Below, one piece after another: positions 43,003 to 52,181 of a stretch of 64,000 nt of DNA. Where the stretch lies: positions 124,001-188,000 of the forward strand of contig DASXYL010000008.1 of NCBI GenBank assembly GCA_036502575.1, in the 5' to 3' direction. Position 1 is the stretch's first letter. The number at the start of each line of letters is the position of its first letter. Source of the DNA: DASXRA01 sp036502575. GTDB taxonomy: Bacteria; Actinomycetota; Actinomycetes; Mycobacteriales; Jatrophihabitantaceae. The notes under the pieces were generated by a model. It made no database searches. It saw nothing but the letters and a program-made list of their open reading frames with translations, and was not told where the DNA came from. The position numbers were made by a program, and so were the translations under genes.

Positions 43003-44399
43003 TCAGCCGAGTTCGCCGCCGCCGCACGTTGCGCACCCGGGTCACCGTGGTGGCCAGCCTCGCGATCACCGCCGCCGTCGTACTCGGCCTGCTGCTGATG
43101 TACCTGCTGCAGATGAGCTCGGTCCGCCGCACGGTCGACGGACAACTGCGCACGTACGCCACCCAGATCGCGCAGTCGGCAGCCAACGGCAGGTGGCCGA
43201 CCCCGCTGGCCCCCTCGAGCCTGGACGCGGATGCCGAAGCGCAGGTCATTGCCCCCGACGGCCGGGTACTGGCGGCGACTCGCACGCTGGTCGGGCTGCC
43301 CGCCGTCTACCGGCTACCCGCCAACTCGGACACACCCGTCCGGCAGAAGGCGGCCGACGGGGTCATCCCCGGAGAGGTCCGGGTCATCGGCCTCGGGACG
43401 ACGGTCGACGGGCGGCCCGTCGCGATCATCACCGGTACGTCCACCGGCCTGCTCAGCCAGGTCAACTCCGAATTCGTCCGGCACCTGCTCATCGGCCTGC
43501 CGATCATCCTCGTGCTCGCCGCCGCCGCGGTGTGGCTGGTCGTCGGCCGCGCGCTGCGCCCGGTCGAACGCATCCGGCACGCCGTCACCGACATCACCTC
43601 GGCCGACCTGTCCCAACGCGTCCCCGAACCGGGAACGGCCGACGAGATCGGGCACTTGGCCCACACGATGAACGACATGCTCACCCGTCTGGACGACGCC
43701 GCCCAACGACAACGCCGCTTCGTCGCCGACGCCTCGCACGAGCTCCGCAGTCCGCTCGCCGCGATTCGCACCACCCTGGAAGTCGGCCTCGCGCACCCCG
43801 ATCGGGCGCCCTGGCCGACCATCGCCGAACGGGCCGCCGAGCAGTCCACCCGGCTCGAAGGCCTCATCCAGCAACTGCTGCTGCTGGCCAAGGCCGACGA
43901 GCACCAGCTATCGGCGGAGCAGCAACGGGTGGATGTGGGCGCGCTCCTGCGAGACGTCGTCGCCAACACCCCGGCCCACCATCTCGATATCGACCTCGAC
44001 GTGGCGCCCGGCGTGGACACCGTCGGCAACCCCGATCATCTGCAGCGGCTGTTCCGCAACATCCTCGACAACGCGGTCCGTTACGCGCGCCGTCGCGTGC
44101 TCCTCACTGCCACGACCACTGCCGACGAGATCCGGATCGAGATCGACGACGACGGCCCCGGCATCCCGGCTGCCGACCGCGACCGCGTCTTCGACCGGTT
44201 CGTGCGCCTGGACGACAGCCGCGAACGCACCACCGGAAGCACCGGACTGGGCCTCGCCATCGCCCGCGAGATCGTGCTTGCCCACCACGGCTACCTCACC
44301 ATCGCCGACAGCCCGGCCGCCGGCGCCCGGGTGATCGTCACCCTCCCGCTCGCCCCGAGCAGCGCGCCCACCCCGCAGTCGCGCACCGGCGCTCAGTGA
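42999..44399 (+). CDS. Membrane sensor histidine kinase
   Basis: Two-component sensor of 466 residues. The first transmembrane helix is VVASLAITAAVVLGLLLMYLL and the second LIGLPIILVLAAAAVWLVVGR, around a 110-residue extracytoplasmic sensor. A HAMP domain follows (PVERIRHAVTDIT). The HisKA box is FVADASHELRSPL with the phospho-accepting His near residue 247. The ATPase boxes are NILDNAVRYA, IDDDGPGIP and GSTGLGLAIAREI. The catalytic machinery looks intact. Its cognate regulator upstream is only a remnant, so it may signal to another regulator or to none. Confidence 0.92.
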   Translation: MISRVRRRRTLRTRVTVVASLAITAAVVLGLLLMYLLQMSSVRRTVDGQLRTYATQIAQSAANGRWPTPLAPSSLDADAEAQVIAPDGRVLAATRTLVGLPAVYRLPANSDTPVRQKAADGVIPGEVRVIGLGTTVDGRPVAIITGTSTGLLSQVNSEFVRHLLIGLPIILVLAAAAVWLVVGRALRPVERIRHAVTDITSADLSQRVPEPGTADEIGHLAHTMNDMLTRLDDAAQRQRRFVADASHELRSPLAAIRTTLEVGLAHPDRAPWPTIAERAAEQSTRLEGLIQQLLLLAKADEHQLSAEQQRVDVGALLRDVVANTPAHHLDIDLDVAPGVDTVGNPDHLQRLFRNILDNAVRYARRRVLLTATTTADEIRIEIDDDGPGIPAADRDRVFDRFVRLDDSRERTTGSTGLGLAIAREIVLAHHGYLTIADSPAAGARVIVTLPLAPSSAPTPQSRTGAQ

Positions 44400-44429
44400 G
44401 TGACTACTTCGGGGTCTCGGCGGGAAGGG

Positions 44430-45107
44430 TCACTGCTCGCCGGCGTCGCCCTCGACCGGCATCGGCCCGGATGGCGCGGCGGCGCCAATGTGTTCCTGGG
44501 CCCATCCAGGGTGTTCAATGACCGCCCATCGGGCATCGACCGACCCACGCCGCATTCCGCGCCGTGCCTCCGCGTCGCGGACGGCTTTGTAGATGTGTCC
44601 GAGTACCAGAAGCCCCACGCCGAGCGCGAACCAATCGTGAACGAAGGTGGCGCCGGTACGCCAGGCCAACGGCGCCAGCCCGACGAAGTACATGATGACG
44701 CCCGTCCCGAGCAGCACGAGTATCGAGCCGCACGACAACCAGGCGTTCAGCTTCTGGCCGGCGTTGAATTTGCCGATCACGATGGTTCCGTCATGCCGCG
44801 TCCGGCGGCGTAGCCAATGCCAGTCCGACCTGGTGAAGCGGTTGAGCCGGGACAGGTCGGCCCGGTAGGCCCGCGACAGCAGGCCGAGCAGCATCGGTAC
44901 CGGCAACGCCATCCCGCAGTACACGTGGACGAGCTCGACCAGATGCCGGTGCCCGACCCGGATCGACAAGCTGCCGTTGTACAGGATCGCTGCGGTCAGC
45001 AAGCACACGAGCATCAGCCCGGCGGTCGTGCGGTGCACCATCCTCTCGGCCCACGTGAACCGCAGAATCCGAAGACCGCCCGACACCGCGCTCACGAGCC
45101 GATCCAC
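44430..45107 (-). CDS. Cytochrome b561-type membrane subunit
   Basis: Four-helix membrane protein of 225 residues that probably carries two b-type hemes. Candidate His ligands lie in ERMVHRTTAG, LVELVHVYCGM, GATFVHDWF and LGHIYKAV, two per membrane face. It resembles formate-dehydrogenase-gamma and YedZ-like quinol-linked cytochromes. Its start overlaps the 3' end of the molybdopterin oxidoreductase gene by 16 bases. The pair probably moves electrons between the quinone pool and the exported catalytic subunit. Confidence 0.8.
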   Translation of the reverse strand: MDRLVSAVSGGLRILRFTWAERMVHRTTAGLMLVCLLTAAILYNGSLSIRVGHRHLVELVHVYCGMALPVPMLLGLLSRAYRADLSRLNRFTRSDWHWLRRRTRHDGTIVIGKFNAGQKLNAWLSCGSILVLLGTGVIMYFVGLAPLAWRTGATFVHDWFALGVGLLVLGHIYKAVRDAEARRGMRRGSVDARWAVIEHPGWAQEHIGAAAPSGPMPVEGDAGEQ

Positions 45108-45784
45108 CCGTCGACTGCGTAGCCCCGATGCTCCCAGTAGCCAGGCTCGACCTCAGCGGTGAGCTCGATCCCCGACAGCCACTTCGTGCTCTTGTAGCCG
45201 TACATGGGCGCGACGTACATGCGAACCGGGCCGCCGTGGTTGTGCGTGATCGGCCGACCCTGCATCCGTAGGGCGACGATCACGTCGTCGCGTCGCGCCT
45301 GGGCCAGGGTCAGACTCTCGGTGTAGGTGCCGTCGAAGGAACGGAATCGGACGGCCGTGGCAGCGCGCTGGGGGCGGGCGGCGTCGATCAACTCGGCCAG
45401 CCGAACCCCCCGCCAGGGCACCTGCAGCACCTGCCATCCGGTCACGCAGTGGAAGTCTCGGGTGAGCGCCGTCTGCGGCAACGCCTCCAGCTCGGCCAGC
45501 GAGTAGGCGCGTGGCCGATCGACGAGCCCTGACACCGCCAGCTGATAGGTCGCCGGGTTAGGGGTGGGTACCGACCCGGTCACCGAGTAGTACCGGAACG
45601 TGGCTCCCGCCGGCAGCAGCGCGATCAACCCGGTGGGGTCATGCATCTCGATCGGCCCGAGGACCGCCTCCACCCCGGACTGGATCGCCCTACCGCTGAC
45701 CACGCCGATCGCACCGAGCCCGAGCAGGCCGAGGATCACCCGCCGACCGACCGGTGCGCCCTCGGGCCGCCGCTCGCTGTCCAC
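45092..45784 (-). CDS. Exported molybdopterin-dependent oxidoreductase, sulfite-oxidase/YedY fold
   Basis: Catalytic subunit with a molybdenum cofactor. The ligating Cys is in TRDFHCVTGWQV, and other family blocks are VPWRGVRLAELI, THNHGGPVRMYVAPMYGYKSTKWL and the C-terminal GYWEHRGYAVDGW. The N-terminus has GRRVILGLLGLGAIGVVSGRA, a twin-arginine-like signal anchor. The start is unclear: I use GTG 45784 (VDSERRPEG), since the reading frame continues upstream through a proline/arginine-rich stretch to 45952. With the cytochrome b it forms a YedYZ/MsrPQ-like pair, possibly for repair or reduction of oxidised compounds outside the membrane. Confidence 0.82.
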   Translation of the reverse strand: MDSERRPEGAPVGRRVILGLLGLGAIGVVSGRAIQSGVEAVLGPIEMHDPTGLIALLPAGATFRYYSVTGSVPTPNPATYQLAVSGLVDRPRAYSLAELEALPQTALTRDFHCVTGWQVLQVPWRGVRLAELIDAARPQRAATAVRFRSFDGTYTESLTLAQARRDDVIVALRMQGRPITHNHGGPVRMYVAPMYGYKSTKWLSGIELTAEVEPGYWEHRGYAVDGWIGS

Positions 45785-45880
45785 CACTCGAGGATGCGCC
45801 CTCCCCCGGCCGGCGCTGACCGGGGAACGACCCGCGTAAGGCTTCTGCAACCATCCGTGAACCTGTGGACCCGCCGTGGT

Positions 45881-45962
45881 CTCTGACTTTGCATCCGAGA
45901 TCGACGCGATATCGGGTCGGATCACCGCTCGCAGCGTCGATCGCGAATGCAAAGTCGCAGAG
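45881..45962. repeat. Long imperfect inverted repeat
   Basis: The 27-base arm 45881-45907 (core GACTTTGCAT, then GATCGACGC) is repeated inverted at 45934-45962 (GCGTCGATC, then ATGCAAAGTC) with only a few mismatches and a 26-base centre. It lies in the 290-base divergent region between the molybdo-enzyme and beta-helix genes. It could be a hairpin, a miniature mobile element or a paired regulator site. Confidence 0.6.
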
Positions 45963-46074
45963 CTAGACGGGCGGTCGACCGGTCGATGTCACCCCGGTGA
46001 CCGAGATGTTTCGTTTCCGTAGACACAGACCAGCCGTCCGTCTATGTTCATCGGATGTCTGCCTTGGAGGCGTG

Positions 46075-48687
46075 ATGCGGATCAGCGTTCTCATCGCTAC
46101 AGTTCCCTTGATCATCGCAGTGCCTCTGGGTAGCCCACCCGCCGTGGCCAGTAATACATCGGATGTCTTGCATGTATCTCCGTCCGGCCAGGGCCGCTCG
46201 TGCAGCTCCCATGCTCCCTGCGATCTGGCCACGGCGCGCGACCAGGTCAGGGCCCTGGCCCCCCGCGCCACCGGCGATGTCGCGGTCGAGCTGAACGGCG
46301 GCACGTACCGGTCGACGAGTCCGTTCACGCTCGGCCTCCAGGACTCCGGCCGCCCGGGCCATCGCGTCGTCTACCGCGCCGCGCCGGGCCAGACGCCGGT
46401 ACTCAGCGGAGCGGTCCGGGTCACGGGGTTCACCAAGGTGGACGCCGCCAAGAACATCTACCGGGCCAAGGTGCCGGCCGGCACGGCCAGCCGCGAGCTG
46501 TTCGTCGACGGCGTCCGGGCCCGGCGGGCCCGCAGCGCGAGCAACCCGCCGGGCTTCACCGCCACCAGCACCGGGTTCACCACCAGCGATGGCTCCTACG
46601 CGTCCTGGACCAACGCCGGCCAGGTCGAGATCGTCAAGAACAACGCGTGGAAGCAGATGCGCTGCCCGCTGGCGTCCATCACGGCCACCGCGTCGGGCGG
46701 CTCGGACCTCACCGTCGACCCCGCCTGCTGGAACAACAACCACTCCTCGGTGCCGCACCCGGGCTTCCCGTTCAACGGCAACGGGCTGCCGACGCTCGAC
46801 GGCATCAGCTGGATCGAGAACGCCTACCAGCTGCTGGGCACCCCAGGGCAGTTCTACCTCGACAGCGCCGCCCGCTATCTGTACTACGTGCCGCGGCCCG
46901 GCGAGAATCTCGCCCAGGCCGACGTCGAACTGCCGATCGCGTCCGAACTGCTCGACGTCAGCGGCACGCCCGGGCACCTGGCGCCACTGAACGACACCGA
47001 CTGGCGAGCGACCTACACCGGCAGCTGGGGTTACCAGAACGGCCGGCCGCTGGGCGACCTCAACGCCGACGTGCACTACACGAGCACCAACGGGGACTCG
47101 TTCGGCTACACCTTCACCGGCACCGGCATCCAGGTGCTGTCGGAGACGAACACCGACGAGGGCACAGTCGACGTCTACGTGGACGGTGCGAAGGTCTCGA
47201 CAGTGTCGGCCAACAGCGCGGAACGGTTGGCCCAGCAGGCGATCGTGTCGGTCACCGGGCTGACCAAGGGGTCGCACACCCTGAAGCTGGTCAAGACCGG
47301 CGGCGACTACCTGATCGTCGACGGGGTCACCGTGATCCCGGACGTCGTGGCGCCGGTGCACGACGTCGCCTTCGAGGGCATCACGTTCGCGTACACGACC
47401 TGGAACGCGCCCACCGCCGAGGGATACGTCGACAACCAGGCCGGCGTGCTGTGGGATCCGACGACGCACGCGCCGATCCGGATCCCGGCCGCCGTCCAGG
47501 TGCATCGGGGCGCGCGGATCTCGTTCACCGGTGACGTCGTGCAACACACCGGAACCAGCGGGATCGACCTCGCCGACCAGACGCAGGACTCGTCGGTGAC
47601 AGGTAGCTCGATCACCGACACCTCGGGCATCGGCGTCGCCGTCGGCGAGGTCGACGACTACTACCAGACCCAGAGCGCGCTGATGACCAGCGGCAACACG
47701 GTCTCCGGCGACACGATCCTGCGCCCGGGCCAGGAGTACCAGGACGCGGTCGGCATCTTCGTCGGCCACAGCCGCAACACCACGTTGGCCCACAACGACG
47801 TCGGCTACACGCCCTACTCGGGCATCTCCATCGGCTGGGGATGGGGCTGGGCATCGAGCTGCGACCTGCAGGCCAAGCAGGGACTGCCGACGCCGTGCAG
47901 TCACGGCACCACGTACACCGGCGGCAACCACGTCGTCGGCAACCACGTGCACAGCGTGATGGGTGTGCTGAACGACGGCGGCCCGATCTACACCTTGGGT
48001 GGGCAGGCGTCCCCGTCGGAGTTCACCGGCAACGTGCTGGGTGAATGCATCAACGGCTGCAACATGATCTACCACGACGAGGGCAGCTCGCTGTGGACCA
48101 CTCACGACAACGTCGTGCGCTTCAGCAACGGCTCGCTCTGGTTGAACCTGTGGACGCCGACCATCCACGACGACACGATCTATGACAACTACACCGACAC
48201 GGCGGCGTACAACAACAACGGCACGAACATCACCTTCCAGCAGTCGACGGTGGTGCCGGACGGCAACTGGCCGCCGGCCGCTCAGGCCATCATCAACGCC
48301 GCCGGCCCGGGCCCTTCGACGAGCAAGGTGATCGACGACGACGATCTGCGCATCGACTACCGCGGCAGCTGGTCGTCCAGCGGATCACGCAACCTCGGCG
48401 ACCTCGACGACGGCGTCCACTACACCCAGCAGGACGGCGCGTCGGCGACGATCACCTTTACCGGAAAGGGAATCAGCTTCCTGACCGAGACGAACTCCGA
48501 CGAGGGACAGATCGGCGTCACGCTCGACGGTGTTACCAAGCCGGCCGTCGACGCGAACACGGCCAACCGCCAGGTCCAATACCGGCTCTACTCGGTGTCG
48601 GGGCTGGCGGCCGGCTCGCACACGTTGACCCTGAGCAAGCTCAACGGCACGTACTTCCTCGTCGATGGATTTCAGCTGAGCAGCTGA
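46075..48687 (+). CDS. Secreted right-handed beta-helix protein with two carbohydrate-binding-like domains
   Basis: Exported protein of 870 residues with a cleavable signal peptide (MRISVLIATVPLIIAV, cleavage near AVAS). The first part is a DUF1565-type polysaccharide-lyase-like helix (LHVSPSGQGRSCSSHAPC, VELNGGTYR). A domain with GSWGYQNGRPLGDLNADVHYT and ETNTDEGTVDVYVDG follows, then more beta-helix (HTGTSGIDLADQ, GISIGWGWGW). A second copy of the inserted domain ends the protein (GSWSSSGSRNLGDLDDGVHYT, ETNSDEGQIGVTLDG). It is likely a polysaccharide-degrading enzyme; the substrate is unknown. The start ATG 46075 follows GGAGG. Confidence 0.85.
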   Translation: MRISVLIATVPLIIAVPLGSPPAVASNTSDVLHVSPSGQGRSCSSHAPCDLATARDQVRALAPRATGDVAVELNGGTYRSTSPFTLGLQDSGRPGHRVVYRAAPGQTPVLSGAVRVTGFTKVDAAKNIYRAKVPAGTASRELFVDGVRARRARSASNPPGFTATSTGFTTSDGSYASWTNAGQVEIVKNNAWKQMRCPLASITATASGGSDLTVDPACWNNNHSSVPHPGFPFNGNGLPTLDGISWIENAYQLLGTPGQFYLDSAARYLYYVPRPGENLAQADVELPIASELLDVSGTPGHLAPLNDTDWRATYTGSWGYQNGRPLGDLNADVHYTSTNGDSFGYTFTGTGIQVLSETNTDEGTVDVYVDGAKVSTVSANSAERLAQQAIVSVTGLTKGSHTLKLVKTGGDYLIVDGVTVIPDVVAPVHDVAFEGITFAYTTWNAPTAEGYVDNQAGVLWDPTTHAPIRIPAAVQVHRGARISFTGDVVQHTGTSGIDLADQTQDSSVTGSSITDTSGIGVAVGEVDDYYQTQSALMTSGNTVSGDTILRPGQEYQDAVGIFVGHSRNTTLAHNDVGYTPYSGISIGWGWGWASSCDLQAKQGLPTPCSHGTTYTGGNHVVGNHVHSVMGVLNDGGPIYTLGGQASPSEFTGNVLGECINGCNMIYHDEGSSLWTTHDNVVRFSNGSLWLNLWTPTIHDDTIYDNYTDTAAYNNNGTNITFQQSTVVPDGNWPPAAQAIINAAGPGPSTSKVIDDDDLRIDYRGSWSSSGSRNLGDLDDGVHYTQQDGASATITFTGKGISFLTETNSDEGQIGVTLDGVTKPAVDANTANRQVQYRLYSVSGLAAGSHTLTLSKLNGTYFLVDGFQLSS

Positions 48688-49892
48688 AGGTTCACCGCGT
48701 TCGCCATGGCCTGCATGCCGGCGGCGTTCGGGTGGAGATGATCGCCCGAGTCGTAGCTGGGGTTCAGGGCCACCGGGTTGGACGGGTCGCGCATCACCTG
48801 GTCGAAGTCGATGACCCCGTCGAACGCCCCGCCGGTGCGGATCCAGTCGTTGGCGGCCTGGCGGATCGCCTCGGCGGAATCGGTGTAGTAGCCGTTGCCG
48901 AAGTCCGGGAGCATCGTCGCGCCGATGATCCGGACGCCGGCCGCGTGGGCCTGGCCGATGAGGTTGCGGTAGCCGTCGATGAGGTCCGCCGCCGTGAGCG
49001 GCGCTCCGTTCGGCCCGGCGTTGTTGCCGATGTCGTTGATGCCCTCGAGCAGGATGACGTCGCGGACTCCGGGCTGGCTGAGGGCGTCGTGGCTGAACCG
49101 CTTGATGGCGCTGATGCCCTGCCAGATGTTGGGCACGTCGGTGAGCACCCGGTTGCCGCCCAGCCCGGCGTTGACCACCCCCAGCGGGTGAGCGCCGCCC
49201 AAACGACGCGCCAGGTCCTCGGGCCAGGTGGCGTAGGCGCCGGTCGGGGTGTTGTAGCCGTCGGTGATGGAGTCGCCGAACGCGACGACGGTGCCGGCGG
49301 CCGTGGTGGACACCAGATCCACCCCGGACAGGTAGTACCAGGACGTCCTCGCGGCGATGTAGTTGCCGTCTCCGTCGTCGCGGGCGTGGTTGCCCGGCAA
49401 GGACAGGTAACTGGTGTCGAACGCGTCCGAGTGCCACGTTGCCGATGTGGTCGCCTGCGACAGGTAGATGCTGACCAGCAGGCTCTGGTCGGCGCCGACC
49501 GTCATCTGTACAGGGTCGCTGAGCACCTCGGCACCGGTCGGAATGGTGAACGCCTTGGCGTGCGAGTAGGTAACCGGGTGATGGGTGCCGGGCACTGCGG
49601 TGGCCATGCTTCCCTGCTCGGCGATGTCGACCGCGCCGACCGCGAGCGGAGTCGTGCTGCGCAGGTTGGACAGCTTGACCCGCAGCGAATTGCCGCCGAT
49701 GGACGTGTGCACGACCATGCGGATGGTCTGGTTGTTGAAGTTGGGACCGCCGATGGTCATGCTCGGCCCCCACGTGGCGAACCGCTGCGCGGAATGCCCG
49801 GAACCGGGCTGCGCGGCCGCGGAGGTGACGCCGGCGGCTACCAGTGCCATCGCCGCCAGTGCTGACAACAACCGTCTTCTCGTCGTGGTCAC
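48672..49892 (-). CDS. Secreted SGNH/GDSL-family hydrolase
   Basis: Exported esterase-like hydrolase of 406 residues. The four SGNH blocks are VAFGDSITDGYNT (nucleophile Ser), LGGNRVL (Gly), EGINDIGN (Asn) and GDHLHPNAAG (Asp/His). The N-terminus TTTRRRLLSALAAMALVAAGVTSAAA is a signal peptide with three Arg, possibly Tat. A 150-residue beta domain precedes the catalytic domain. GTG 49892 is preceded by GGAG at six bases; the longer frame has no site. It probably removes acyl groups from polysaccharide, complementing the convergent beta-helix protein, whose 3' end it overlaps by 16 bases. The 229 bases upstream hold no supported gene. Confidence 0.9.
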   Translation of the reverse strand: MTTTRRRLLSALAAMALVAAGVTSAAAQPGSGHSAQRFATWGPSMTIGGPNFNNQTIRMVVHTSIGGNSLRVKLSNLRSTTPLAVGAVDIAEQGSMATAVPGTHHPVTYSHAKAFTIPTGAEVLSDPVQMTVGADQSLLVSIYLSQATTSATWHSDAFDTSYLSLPGNHARDDGDGNYIAARTSWYYLSGVDLVSTTAAGTVVAFGDSITDGYNTPTGAYATWPEDLARRLGGAHPLGVVNAGLGGNRVLTDVPNIWQGISAIKRFSHDALSQPGVRDVILLEGINDIGNNAGPNGAPLTAADLIDGYRNLIGQAHAAGVRIIGATMLPDFGNGYYTDSAEAIRQAANDWIRTGGAFDGVIDFDQVMRDPSNPVALNPSYDSGDHLHPNAAGMQAMANAVNLQLLS

Positions 49893-50121
49893 AGAATTCT
49901 CCAGTCGACGCAGGGCGCTTTCTACCGGCCGCCGGCCCGGTGGCGACCGACGACCCGGCACGGGGCACTACTATGACCGTCGTCACAGGCAGCCATGTTT
50001 GGCGACTGTACAGCACCAACAGCGCCAGACATCCGATGTCAGAGCCAGGCGAGCCCGGTTCGAGATAGTCGATCTTCGAATTACGGGCTATTCATCGGAG
50101 CACTGGACCCCAGCGGCAACG

Positions 50122-51099
50122 CTAAGGCAGCTGGACGACCTGAGCCGCGTACGCGAGCCCGGCCCCGAATCCGACCAGCAACGCGAGCGCGCCGGGCCGG
50201 GTCTGGCCGTGCTCGAGAACCTGGCTGAGCGCGATGGGTATGGACGCGGCCGAGGTGTTCCCCGATCCGACGATGTCCGTCGCGACGACAACGTGCTCGC
50301 CCAGCCCGAGCTTGCGGGCGACGGCGTCGACGATGCGCAGATTCGCCTGGTGCGGCACGAACACGTCGATGTCCGCCACCGCGACGCCGGCCTTCGCACA
50401 GGCCCGCTCGGCCAGGCCGGGCGCGATGTCGACCGCCCAGCGAAACACCTCCGGGCCCCGCATCCTCAGGAAGCCGCTGTCGTCGACGGCAATCAAATCG
50501 GCGCCGTCGCCGTCGCTACCCCACACACTCGGGCCGACGCCCACCTGGTCGGCCTCCGCCGCGCCCACCACGGCCGCCCCCGCACCGTCACCGAAGATGA
50601 TCGACGTGCCCAGGTCCGCCTCGTCGATCAGGTCGCTCATGCACTCCGCGGCAACGATGAGTACCCGCCGAACCGATCCGGCCCGGATCATCGTGTCGGC
50701 CGCGCTCAACGCATAACAGAACCCGCTGCAGGCCGCGTTGAGCTCCACCTCGGCGGCCCGCAACCCGAGGGCCCGGGACACCCGGCTGCCGAAACTCGAG
50801 CGCACGTGGCGATCGGCCGAGCACGTCGCGACGATCAACAGGTCGACCTGCGCGGCGTCCAACGCCGCCCGGTCCAGCGCCGAGGTGGCCGCATCGCACG
50901 CGAGGTCGAGCAGTTCGGGGGCTGCCTTGAGCCGCCGCAGCTCGCGTATGCCGGTCCGGGCTTGAATCCACTCGGCGCTCTTCCCGAAACGCTCGCCGAG
51001 CTCCTGGCCGGACACGGCCAGGTCGGGCTGACTCGCGGCGACACTGAGTAGCCGCGAGCCCGCGACGAGCGGGGACGACTGGAGTGGAAACCTCACCAC
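50122..51099 (-). CDS. 3-oxoacyl-ACP synthase III (KASIII/FabH) family
   Basis: Condensing enzyme of 325 residues. The catalytic triad is complete: Cys114 in NAACSGF, His240 in VPHQANLRI and Asn271 in GSGNTSAAS. The N-terminus FPLQSSPLVAGSRLLSVAASQP is slightly longer than in FabH. Since no ACP or other FAS II gene is nearby, it may make a specialised beta-ketoacyl product rather than start fatty-acid synthesis (inference). It is divergent from the crotonase at 51240. The start is GTG 51099. Confidence 0.88.
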   Translation of the reverse strand: MVRFPLQSSPLVAGSRLLSVAASQPDLAVSGQELGERFGKSAEWIQARTGIRELRRLKAAPELLDLACDAATSALDRAALDAAQVDLLIVATCSADRHVRSSFGSRVSRALGLRAAEVELNAACSGFCYALSAADTMIRAGSVRRVLIVAAECMSDLIDEADLGTSIIFGDGAGAAVVGAAEADQVGVGPSVWGSDGDGADLIAVDDSGFLRMRGPEVFRWAVDIAPGLAERACAKAGVAVADIDVFVPHQANLRIVDAVARKLGLGEHVVVATDIVGSGNTSAASIPIALSQVLEHGQTRPGALALLVGFGAGLAYAAQVVQLP

Positions 51100-51239
51100 G
51101 TTACTTTGACGTCCTACTAATCGGTACGCACGCGGGGACGCGCGCGCGAGGTGTGACCCCGCACACGCGTCGCGCGGTTACGGCGGCCTAACGGCAAATA
51201 CTAGGACGCCCGACTATCGACGCTCACGGATGGTTCCAC

Positions 51240-52031
51240 ATGGTTGATTCGAGTTCGCCCGTACCCGCTGGGTCTGCGGCCGGCGTGCGGGCGGAGGTTC
51301 ACGACGGCGTGGCGCATATCGTGCTGGCGCGTCCAGACGTGTCGAACGCCATCGACATCGCCACGGCGACGCAGTTCGGCGATGCGATCGACGTGGCCGC
51401 GGACGAGTCCGTCCGCGTGGTCCTCGTTCGTGCGGAAGGATCCCGGTTCTGCGCCGGCGGCGACGTTCGGTCGATGCTCGCCAGCAACGATCGGGCGGGA
51501 TACCTGCGCGCGCTCGCTTCCACCCTGGGCGAGAACCTCTACCGTCTCTCGGGCCTGGACAAGCCGGTGGTCGCTGCGGTCCACGGAGCCGTCGCCGGCG
51601 CGGGACTGGGGTTCGTGCTGGCGGCCGACGTCACCGTTGCTGCCCGGTCGACCAAGTTCGTCATGGCCTACTCGGGCATCGGCCTGACCCCCGACTGCGG
51701 CGTGTCCTACCTACTTCCTCGCGCGATCGGTCAGCAACGAGCCCTCGAGTTCGCGCTGACGAATCGGACGCTGTCCGCTGACACCGCCCGCGACTGGGGC
51801 CTGGTGGCCGAGGTGACCGACGACGACGAGTTGGCCGCCCGGGCCCACGCGATCACCGCGACCATGGCCGAGGCGCCGCCGTACGCTCTCGGGCAGGCCC
51901 GGCGGTTGATTCGCGACTCCTTCGCCACGAGTCGATCCGAGAGCCTCGCGGCGGAGGCCGAGACGATCAGCCGGGCGGTGACCACTCCTGCGGCGGTCGA
52001 GCTGATCGATCGCTTCGTGACTCGCGCGTGA
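51240..52031 (+). CDS. Crotonase-family protein, PaaG/isomerase-like
   Basis: Acyl-CoA-binding crotonase of 263 residues. The oxyanion hole is RFCAGGDVRSML, and GAVAGAGLGFVLAADVTVAA is the second loop. The segment FVMAYSGIGLTPDCGVSYLLPR has Asp in place of the hydratase Gly-rich loop. This is the PaaG (ring-epoxide/oxepin isomerase) and enoyl-CoA isomerase pattern, while the first hydratase Glu is missing. I favour isomerisation over hydration. ATG 51240 is divergent from the KASIII gene across 140 bases. No clear member of the ATAGTG-type sites is seen here. Confidence 0.82.
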   Translation: MVDSSSPVPAGSAAGVRAEVHDGVAHIVLARPDVSNAIDIATATQFGDAIDVAADESVRVVLVRAEGSRFCAGGDVRSMLASNDRAGYLRALASTLGENLYRLSGLDKPVVAAVHGAVAGAGLGFVLAADVTVAARSTKFVMAYSGIGLTPDCGVSYLLPRAIGQQRALEFALTNRTLSADTARDWGLVAEVTDDDELAARAHAITATMAEAPPYALGQARRLIRDSFATSRSESLAAEAETISRAVTTPAAVELIDRFVTRA

Positions 52032-52037
52032 CGATGA

Positions 52038-52181
52038 TCAGTCCGACGCCGGAAGCGGCTTGGGAGTCTCGATCGACATCGGTTCGCCGTGACACTCGAG
52101 CGGGCCCTCGCCCGGCTTGGTGACCAGCAGTTGGGTCGCGCAGTGCTCACATACATATCTTTTGCCGAGTTGATTGGACAT
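52038..52181 (-). CDS. Miniature zinc-ribbon protein (1)
   Basis: 47-residue protein beginning MSNQLGKRYVCEHC and ending in PLPASD. Metal-ligand pattern is Cys-x2-Cys (CEHC) and a later Cys-His (LECHGEP), with LLVTKPGEG between. It resembles desulforedoxin-like or rubredoxin-like ribbons that accompany acyl-CoA enzymes in actinobacteria. It is third in the leftward run after the crotonase and acyl-CoA dehydrogenase genes. A purine run (AGGGGA) precedes the ATG. A related 42-residue protein lies at 61885. The function is unknown; it could be an electron carrier or scaffold. Confidence 0.7.
   Translation of the reverse strand: MSNQLGKRYVCEHCATQLLVTKPGEGPLECHGEPMSIETPKPLPASD

Noticed and set aside
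46048..48168. Open reading frame of 706 codons antisense to the beta-helix gene
   Set aside because: A GC-bias shadow; composition is Val/Arg/Asp/Gly repeats with no recognisable domain.
49893..50121. Possible small gene between the SGNH hydrolase and KASIII genes
   Set aside because: No frame with a ribosome site or plausible composition; nothing recognised in this stretch.
51186..51205. CCTAAC-like sequence upstream of the crotonase at 51240 as a member of the region 1 operator family
   Set aside because: Only a half site; the right half (AAATACT) does not match GTTWGGT.
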